Shown here piece after piece: positions 1-4,640 of a stretch of 13,873 nt of DNA. The position numbers and the translations under genes were made by a program. The DNA is from Nitrospinota bacterium (GTDB lineage Bacteria; Tectomicrobia; Entotheonellia; J063). The stretch lies in NCBI GenBank assembly GCA_003696125.1, contig RFHZ01000469.1, forward strand, positions 1 through 13,873. The letters run 5' to 3'. Under the pieces are notes generated by a model that made no database searches, was not told where the DNA came from, and worked only from the letters and a program-made list of their open reading frames with translations. How positions within the stretch are numbered: position 1 is the stretch's first letter; the number at the start of each line of letters is the position of its first letter.

Positions 1-117
1 ACGCCGGTGCAGACAGGCGCGGAGAAGGCTACTGCCCCTGCATGCGGAAAACAGGGGAAGCCGGCCGCAGGACCGCAGGGCCTGCCAAAGGAAGGGAGCA
101 AAGCCACGACCGAGTAA
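1..117 (+). CDS. C-terminal tail of an upstream gene, possibly secG (5' partial)
   Basis: Frame 1 is open from the window edge to a double stop, TAA TGA, at 115-120. The 38 residues are rich in Lys, Ala, Gly, Pro and Thr, ending in KEGSKATTE, which resembles a disordered protein tail. The other two forward frames are also open for this short distance, so the call rests on composition and context. SecG proteins, the small two-helix subunit of the SecYEG translocon, often end in this kind of tail. In E. coli secG lies directly upstream of the tRNA-Leu(GAG) gene leuU, the same anticodon found here about 100 bases downstream. That synteny is suggestive, but the diagnostic membrane helices lie outside the window, so the identity is inferred. 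Confidence 0.42.
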   Translation, partial: TPVQTGAEKATAPACGKQGKPAAGPQGLPKEGSKATTE

Positions 118-140
118 TGAGAGATTGGGGTTAAGATAAA

Positions 141-166
141 GGCACAGAGGCACAGAGGCACACAGG
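141..166. repeat. Three-copy 8-nt tandem repeat (GGCACAGA)
   Basis: Three consecutive 8-base units lie at 141-148, 149-156 and 157-164. The first two are GGCACAGA, the third is GGCACACA, and a trailing GG follows. The tract is non-coding and sits between the upstream ORF stop and the tRNA. It is probably a short microsatellite-like repeat with no known function. Confidence 0.7.
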
Positions 167-170
167 TTTT

Positions 171-218
171 ACTCGTTACTCGTTACTCATCACTCATCAC
201 TCATTACTCGTTATCATC
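171..218. repeat. Six-copy heptanucleotide tandem repeat, ACTC(G/A)T(T/C)
   Basis: Six heptamers follow in exact register from 171 to 212: ACTCGTT, ACTCGTT, ACTCATC, ACTCATC, ACTCATT, ACTCGTT. A degenerate ATCATC ends the tract at 218, two bases before the tRNA. An inverted copy, CGAGTAATGAG at 111-121, is an exact 11-bp reverse complement of 200-210 and contains the double stop of the upstream ORF. Heptameric tracts of this kind are known as short tandemly repeated repetitive sequences in several bacterial groups; any function here is unknown. Confidence 0.8.
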
Positions 219-220
219 GG

Positions 221-304
221 GCCGAAGTGGTGGAATTGGTAGACACGCTGTCTTGAGGGGGCAGTGGCCGCAAGGCCGTGGGGGTTCGAGTCCCCCCTTC
301 GGCA
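221..304 (+). tRNA. tRNA-Leu (anticodon GAG)
   Basis: A full class II tRNA cloverleaf is visible. The acceptor stem GCCGAAG (221-227) pairs with CTTCGGC (297-303), and A304 is the discriminator base. The anticodon stem 248-252/260-264 encloses the loop TTGAGGG, with anticodon GAG at 255-257, reading CUC and CUU codons. The long variable arm has a GGCC-GCAA-GGCC hairpin (266-277), as expected for leucine tRNAs. The T arm is GGGGG-TTCGAGT-CCCCC (280-296). CCA is not encoded. The sequence closely resembles E. coli leuU through the D arm. No separate promoter is evident upstream, where the repeat tract lies, so it may be transcribed with the upstream gene. Confidence 0.97.
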
Positions 305-319
305 TGCTATAGGGTGATG

Positions 320-348
320 CCCTTTGCCGGGTACTGCCCGGCAAAGGG
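320..348 (+). terminator. Perfect 12-bp GC-rich hairpin, possible terminator without a U-tract
   Basis: CCCTTTGCCGGG (320-331) and CCCGGCAAAGGG (337-348) are exact reverse complements separated by the 5-base loop TACTG. The hairpin starts 15 bases after the tRNA, which fits a 3'-end structure. The bases after it (GGCACTCCTTCC) do not form a T-run, so classical Rho-independent termination is doubtful. It could also act as an RNA processing or stabilising structure. Confidence 0.4.
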
Positions 349-509
349 GGCACTCCTTCCTGGAGGCCTGAGAGAGCAGACCTCCCTCCCCTGTAGATTC
401 CCACCAGCCTTCTCTACCCTCCCCCGCTCATCTTATGCCTTTTCCCAACGCACCTCCGGGTGTGAGGGGGTGTTAACCGGCGTAAAAGGCTAAAGACGGC
501 GATTTTCTA

Positions 510-536
510 TTGACAGGAGCTTCTGGCTGTGATAAT
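510..536 (+). promoter_or_regulatory. Candidate sigma70 promoter of the shc-hpn operon
   Basis: A perfect -35 hexamer TTGACA lies at 510-515. The best -10 is GATAAT at 531-536 (5 of 6 consensus bases) with an extended -10 element TG at 528-529. The 15-base spacer is shorter than the ideal 17, which the extended -10 could offset. Transcription would start near 543, giving a leader of about 90 bases before shc. A weak dyad, GATAA...TTATC (531-535 and 547-551), overlaps the -10 and might be an operator. Confidence 0.5.
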
Positions 537-604
537 TACGATAGAGTTATCTGGGAGTGAGGGCAAACCTATTCAACGCTGCAGGTAGGGCGAACAGATA
601 GAAG

Positions 605-616
605 GGGGATATCCCC
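605..616. promoter_or_regulatory. Perfect 12-bp palindrome in the shc leader
   Basis: GGGGATATCCCC reads identically on both strands and ends 19 bases before the shc start codon. It could be a protein-binding site; as RNA it has no loop and would fold poorly. Its position downstream of the candidate promoter suits a repressor or roadblock site, but chance cannot be excluded. Confidence 0.3.
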
Positions 617-635
617 AGAAGAGACGAGGCGTTCC

Positions 636-2771
636 ATGAAGATCTCCAAGCGGTTTTATCCTTCTATTCTGCAAAACCTCTTTTCTCTCGCATCTTCCCC
701 ATCCCCGGTGTCTCGACTCGTACCAGACGTCTCCTCAGAGGAGGCAGGGACGGTAGCTGCTACCAGAGCTGGAGGAGAGCGCACCCGTTTTGGCGTCCCC
801 TCCTCCCACCTGGAAGAGGCGATTCAGCGGGCGCAGGACTATCTGGTGAAGTTACAGCATGCCGACGGCTACTGGGTCGCCGAACTGGAAGCGAATACCA
901 CCCTGACTTCTGAATACATCTTCTTCCTCCACATGCTGGGACTGGTCGACCAGCGTCGCATAGAGAAAGCGGCCAATTACCTGTTACAGACCCAGCAGGA
1001 GGATGGCGGATGGAACATCTACCATGGCGGGCCGAGCAGGCTCAGCCAGACCGTGGAAGCCTATTTTGCCCTGAAGCTGGCCGGAAAGTCACCAGAAGAC
1101 CCTGCTTTGCAAAAGGCCCGCCACTGGATACTCTCCCAGGGAGGGATCCCCCAGGCGCGGGTGTTTACCAAGATCTTCCTGGCCCTCTTTGGACAGTACG
1201 ACTGGCGAGGGATCCCCTCCATGCCGGTGGAGATGATCCTTTTTCCCCAGGGCTTTTACTTCAACCTGTACGAGTTTTCGAGCTGGTCCCGTTCGGTCAT
1301 CATCCCCCTGCTCGTCATCATGGCCAAGCGCCCCCGCTACCCGCTTCCCCCCGGGGCAGAGGTTGATGAGCTCTATCCCGAACCCCGGCAGGGCACGTGC
1401 TATGCCCTGCCTCCTGCTGCTCGTCGTCTCAGCTGGCATAACCTCTTCCTGCACCTCGATTCCCTGCTCAAACTCTATGAGAAACGCCCCCTCTCCCGCC
1501 TGCGACAGCGAGCCATGGTCGAGGCCGAACACTGGATCTTGAGTCACCAGGATATCACCGGTGACTGGGGAGGGATCATGCCGGCCATGATGAACTCGAT
1601 CCTGGCCCTGCACTGCCTGGGATATCCCCTCTCCCATCCGGTTATGCGTAAAGGGCTGGAGGCGATAGAGCGCTTTGGTATCGAAGAGGAAGACCATTTC
1701 CGGCTTCAATCCTGTGTTTCGCCGGTATGGGATACGGCGATCAGCACGCTGGCCCTCCGTTATGCCGGCCTGCCCCCTCATCATCCGGTTTTACAGAAGG
1801 CCGGGTACTGGCTCTTGCAAAAACAGATCTTCCGGGGAGGAGACTGGCGGGTAAAGAACCGTACCGGCCGGCCAGGAGGATGGGCCTTTGAGTTTGCCAA
1901 CGATTTCTATCCGGATAACGATGATACCGCCATGGTCCTGATGGCCCTGCAACAGGTCGATCTCCCGGTGGCAAAGGCTGCTGGCCTGCAACATCTCCTC
2001 TCCCCAGAACCTTCCCTCCCGGAGCAGCGGGTGGCTCCTTATGACAAGGCGTGGGCCATGGAGCGGGGGGTAGAGTGGCTCCTCAGCATGCAGGGCAAGG
2101 ATGGGGGATGGGGAGCCTTTGATGTGGATAACAACAAGCGTCTCCTCAACGAGATCCCCTTTGCCGACGAGAAAGCCCTGATCGATCCGAGTACCAGCGA
2201 TTTAACCGGCCGGGTGCTGGAGATGCTGGGCCGGCTCGGCTACACCCTCTCCTTTCCCCCGGCCCGGCGGGCGCTGCGCTTTCTCCAGCGAGATCAGCAC
2301 CCGGAAGGTCCCTGGTACGGGCGCTGGGGGGTGAACTATATTTACGGTACCTGGGCGGTACTGGAGGGATTGCGGGCCATCGGGGAGAACATGCAGCTCC
2401 CTTACGTCCGTAAAGCGGTGGAGTGGTTGAAGGCCCACCAGAACGAGGACGGGGGCTGGGGAGAGTCGTGCCTCTCCTACGAAGACTTCCGCCATGCCGG
2501 TCAGGGGGAGAGTACCGCTTCCCAGACGGCATGGGCCGTCATGGGACTGGTCGCGGCCGGAGAGGTGCACAGCCAGGCGGTGCAGCGGGGGGTTGCCTAC
2601 CTGATACAGACCCAAAACCGGGAGGGGACGTGGGAAGAGGAGGCCTATACCGGTACCGGTTTCCCCGGGCATTTCTATATCCGCTATCACCTCTACCGAC
2701 ACTATTTCCCGCTCATGGCTCTGGCCAAGGTACGGAACGTGCTCACGACCGGTAAACATTCCCCTCCTTGA
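636..2771 (+). CDS. shc: Squalene-hopene cyclase
   Basis: This enzyme cyclises squalene to hopene/hopanol, the committed step of hopanoid synthesis, as a monotopic inner-membrane protein. The 711 residues contain the catalytic acid motif DNDDTA (D427-D430, the DxDD motif) within WAFEFANDFYPDNDDTA. QW repeats typical of triterpene cyclases occur at about 74-80, 120-126, 305-311, 397-404, 486-492, 551-560, 602-608 and 660-666. The C-terminal TGTGFPGHFYIRYH (673-686) is a bacterial Shc signature. The first ~55 residues are Ser/Pro/Ala-rich and lie before the first cyclase helix, making it slightly longer than usual for the family. The chosen ATG has GAGG six bases upstream. It is the first gene of a co-oriented hopanoid cluster with hpnG, hpnA and hpnN downstream. 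Confidence 0.98.
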   Translation: MKISKRFYPSILQNLFSLASSPSPVSRLVPDVSSEEAGTVAATRAGGERTRFGVPSSHLEEAIQRAQDYLVKLQHADGYWVAELEANTTLTSEYIFFLHMLGLVDQRRIEKAANYLLQTQQEDGGWNIYHGGPSRLSQTVEAYFALKLAGKSPEDPALQKARHWILSQGGIPQARVFTKIFLALFGQYDWRGIPSMPVEMILFPQGFYFNLYEFSSWSRSVIIPLLVIMAKRPRYPLPPGAEVDELYPEPRQGTCYALPPAARRLSWHNLFLHLDSLLKLYEKRPLSRLRQRAMVEAEHWILSHQDITGDWGGIMPAMMNSILALHCLGYPLSHPVMRKGLEAIERFGIEEEDHFRLQSCVSPVWDTAISTLALRYAGLPPHHPVLQKAGYWLLQKQIFRGGDWRVKNRTGRPGGWAFEFANDFYPDNDDTAMVLMALQQVDLPVAKAAGLQHLLSPEPSLPEQRVAPYDKAWAMERGVEWLLSMQGKDGGWGAFDVDNNKRLLNEIPFADEKALIDPSTSDLTGRVLEMLGRLGYTLSFPPARRALRFLQRDQHPEGPWYGRWGVNYIYGTWAVLEGLRAIGENMQLPYVRKAVEWLKAHQNEDGGWGESCLSYEDFRHAGQGESTASQTAWAVMGLVAAGEVHSQAVQRGVAYLIQTQNREGTWEEEAYTGTGFPGHFYIRYHLYRHYFPLMALAKVRNVLTTGKHSPP

Positions 2772-2819
2772 TCAATCCTGTCCAATCTATTATCCTCAAT
2801 TATACGGTCGAGAAAGAGA

Positions 2820-2841
2820 GCAGGGAGGATAAACTCCCTGC
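2820..2841 (+). promoter_or_regulatory. Intercistronic hairpin before hpnG
   Basis: GCAGGGAG (2820-2827) and CTCCCTGC (2834-2841) form a perfect 8-bp stem with the 6-base loop GATAAA in the 85-bp shc-hpnG gap. It ends 15 bases before the hpnG ATG, just upstream of the likely ribosome-binding sequence GGGGTGA. No T-run follows, so it is more likely an mRNA stability or translation element than a terminator. A weak internal promoter (TTGATC, 17 bases, TATCCT; 2768-2796) is possible in the same gap but poorly supported. Confidence 0.45.
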
Positions 2842-2856
2842 CTCCTGGGGTGAAGC

Positions 2857-3615
2857 ATGATAGGGGTCGTTACCGCCCTCTCTCAGGAATCAAAAGCGCT
2901 TTGGCAGTGTTGTTCCCTGTACCGGGAGAGCCGGGTGGGTGGCTTTCGTCTCTGGGAGTGGAAGGAGAGGGGAGTGGTTCTGGAGAGTGGGATGGGGAGA
3001 GAGGCGGCAGGGGAGGGAGCCACCCTGCTTGCCCGACGCTATCCACTGCGTTGCCTCTACGTGGTCGGCTTTGCCGGCGGAGTTGCCCCTGAATTGCGGA
3101 CCGGCGATCTCGTGGTGGGAGAGACCGTCTATTGCGCATCCCTGGATCCAGAACGGGTACAGGCATTTAGGACCGATCCCGGCCTGGAGAAAGGGATACG
3201 GGAGGCTGGTCAACGAGCAGGGCTCCGCTGTCAGCGGGGAACGCTGCTCACGGTTGATCGCGTGATAACCGATCAGGACGAGAAAGGCCGGCTACACCAG
3301 AGGCATGAGGTGGTGGCCGTGGATATGGAGAGTGGGGCCGTGGCTGCCGTTGCCCACCGGCAGGGGATCCCCTTCCTGGCGGTGCGCATCATCTTTGACA
3401 CGTGGGAGATGTCTCTTCCTCCAGCCCTGCTCGCGCTGAGTGACCGGCGAGGAGAGATACGACCGGGCAGAGTGATGCATTACCTGAGCCGGCATCCGGC
3501 CCATGTTCCCCTTTTCTGGCGGCTCCTTAAACGCTGGTACCGCGCCCAACAGGCGCTGGCGGCTTTGGGCCGGGCCTGGTGGAAGGCGGAGATGGAGGAG
3601 GGGGAGAAGACCTGA
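2857..3615 (+). CDS. hpnG: Hopanoid-associated phosphorylase HpnG (adenosylhopane nucleosidase/phosphorylase)
   Basis: The 252-residue protein belongs to the purine nucleoside phosphorylase/MTA-SAH nucleosidase superfamily. In characterised hopanoid producers HpnG removes adenine from adenosylhopane to give (phospho)ribosylhopane. Visible motifs are GVVTALSQE (3-11, with E11 at the nucleosidase catalytic-acid position), ESGMG (43-47), VVGFAGGV (69-76), GDLVVGETV (83-91), AVDMESGAVA (154-163, the ribose-binding MES motif at 157-159) and FDTWEMSLP (180-188, D181 matching the catalytic Asp). The ATG follows GGGGTGA. The gene lies 85 bp after shc, and its TGA overlaps the hpnA ATG by one base, so the two are likely translationally coupled. 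The required adenosylhopane synthase HpnH is not in this window. Confidence 0.9.
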   Translation: MIGVVTALSQESKALWQCCSLYRESRVGGFRLWEWKERGVVLESGMGREAAGEGATLLARRYPLRCLYVVGFAGGVAPELRTGDLVVGETVYCASLDPERVQAFRTDPGLEKGIREAGQRAGLRCQRGTLLTVDRVITDQDEKGRLHQRHEVVAVDMESGAVAAVAHRQGIPFLAVRIIFDTWEMSLPPALLALSDRRGEIRPGRVMHYLSRHPAHVPLFWRLLKRWYRAQQALAALGRAWWKAEMEEGEKT

Positions 3616-4601
3616 TGAAAGACCTGGTTACCGGAGCCACCGGTTTTATCGGTGCCAACGTGGTGCGTGCCTTGCTCCGGCGGGGACGGGAGGTCCGGGT
3701 GCTGGTCCGCCGGAACAGCGATACCCGCAATATCGATGGCCTGGATGTGGAAAGGGTGTACGGGGACCTGCGCCACCTCGACTCCCTGTTCCCCGCGGTC
3801 CAGGGCTGTGATACCGTGTACCATGTCGCCGCCCACTACAGCCTCTGGAGCCGGGAGAGAAACCTCATCCTGCAGAGCAATGTGGAGGGCACACGCAACA
3901 TCCTGACCGCGGCCGGGCAGGCCGGGGTCAGACGGGTCGTGTACACCAGTAGCGTGGCTACCATCGGTATCCCCCCGGACGGGAGCTGGGGGAACGAAGA
4001 GACTCCCCTGCACCCCGGCGACCTGGTCGGCGATTACAAGCGGTCGAAATACCTGGCAGAGCTGGAAGCACGGAAGTTCATCGAGCAGGGGGTACCGGTG
4101 GTGATTGTCAATCCCAGTGCCCCGGTCGGGCCGTGGGATATCAAACCGACCCCCACCGGCCAGGTGATCGTCAACTTCCTGCAGGGGAAAACGCCGGCCT
4201 ATCTGGATACCGGGCTCAACCTGATTGCCGTGGAGGATGTGGCCGAAGGACATATCCTGGCGGCAGAGCGGGGACGGATCGGTGAACGCTATATCCTGGG
4301 GAATGCCAACCTGACCCTGGTCGAGATCTTCCGCCTGCTGGAAGAGGTCTCTGGAGTGAAAGCCCCGCGCTGGCGGATCCCCTATCCGCTGGCCCTGGCT
4401 GCCGGCTACTGTAGCGAATGGATAGCCAACTATATCACCCACTCTCCCCCGGCCATCCCCCTGGCCGGGGTGAAGATGGCCCGGAAGCGGATGTTTTTCG
4501 ATGCGCGAAAGGCGATTACGGAACTCGGTCTTCCCCAAACCCCGATCAAGGAAGCGTTACGAAGGGCGGTCCACTGGTTCCGGGAACACGGATATGCCTG
4601 A
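3615..4601 (+). CDS. hpnA: Hopanoid-associated sugar epimerase HpnA (extended SDR)
   Basis: This 328-residue NAD(P)-dependent extended short-chain dehydrogenase/reductase has the Rossmann motif TGATGFIG close to its N-terminus. It also has the substrate-site serines in VYTSSVATIG and the catalytic pair Y141/K145 in DYKRSKYLAE. The family is annotated as hopanoid-associated sugar epimerase and is presumed to act on the ribose-derived hopanoid side chain; its exact reaction is unsettled as far as I know. The start at 3615 is preferred. It overlaps the hpnG stop as TGATG, has GGAGGGGGAGAAG upstream, and places the Rossmann fold at the N-terminus. An in-frame ATG at 3579 would add twelve Gly/Glu-rich residues encoded within hpnG. 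HpnN follows after 39 bp in the same operon. Confidence 0.92.
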   Translation: MKDLVTGATGFIGANVVRALLRRGREVRVLVRRNSDTRNIDGLDVERVYGDLRHLDSLFPAVQGCDTVYHVAAHYSLWSRERNLILQSNVEGTRNILTAAGQAGVRRVVYTSSVATIGIPPDGSWGNEETPLHPGDLVGDYKRSKYLAELEARKFIEQGVPVVIVNPSAPVGPWDIKPTPTGQVIVNFLQGKTPAYLDTGLNLIAVEDVAEGHILAAERGRIGERYILGNANLTLVEIFRLLEEVSGVKAPRWRIPYPLALAAGYCSEWIANYITHSPPAIPLAGVKMARKRMFFDARKAITELGLPQTPIKEALRRAVHWFREHGYA

Positions 4602-4640
4602 GCATTGTCAACCAGAACAGGAACACGACGGAATTTCGTT

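Larger units (their letters stand above)
305..635. other. Gene-free stretch between tRNA-Leu and shc
   Basis: These 331 bases hold no convincing gene; the short plus-strand ORF that crosses the tRNA has no supporting features. The section after the tRNA (about 305-350) contains a strong hairpin. The middle (about 360-470) is pyrimidine-rich and shows nothing recognisable. The last 130 bases contain a TTGACA promoter candidate at 510-536 and a palindrome just before shc. The region therefore probably separates the tRNA transcription unit from the hopanoid operon. Confidence 0.7.

Noticed and set aside
171-218. CRISPR-like array
   Set aside because: The units are contiguous 7-mers without spacers and no cas genes are nearby; this is a simple tandem repeat.
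221-304. tRNA as an integration site for a genomic island
   Set aside because: No integrase gene and no direct repeat of the tRNA 3' end were seen in the window; the downstream genes are core hopanoid and envelope functions.
278-493. 71-codon ORF beginning inside tRNA-Leu
   Set aside because: It starts within the T arm of the tRNA, includes the GC-rich hairpin, and has no ribosome-binding site or protein-like features.
1089-1784. 231-codon ORF antisense to shc
   Set aside because: It lies within the catalytically intact shc gene and shows no domain or conserved motif.
3480-4538. 352-codon ORF on the minus strand antisense to hpnA
   Set aside because: It lies almost wholly opposite the well-conserved hpnA gene, has no recognisable domain, and is Gly/Asp/Gln-rich as expected for a GC-rich shadow frame.
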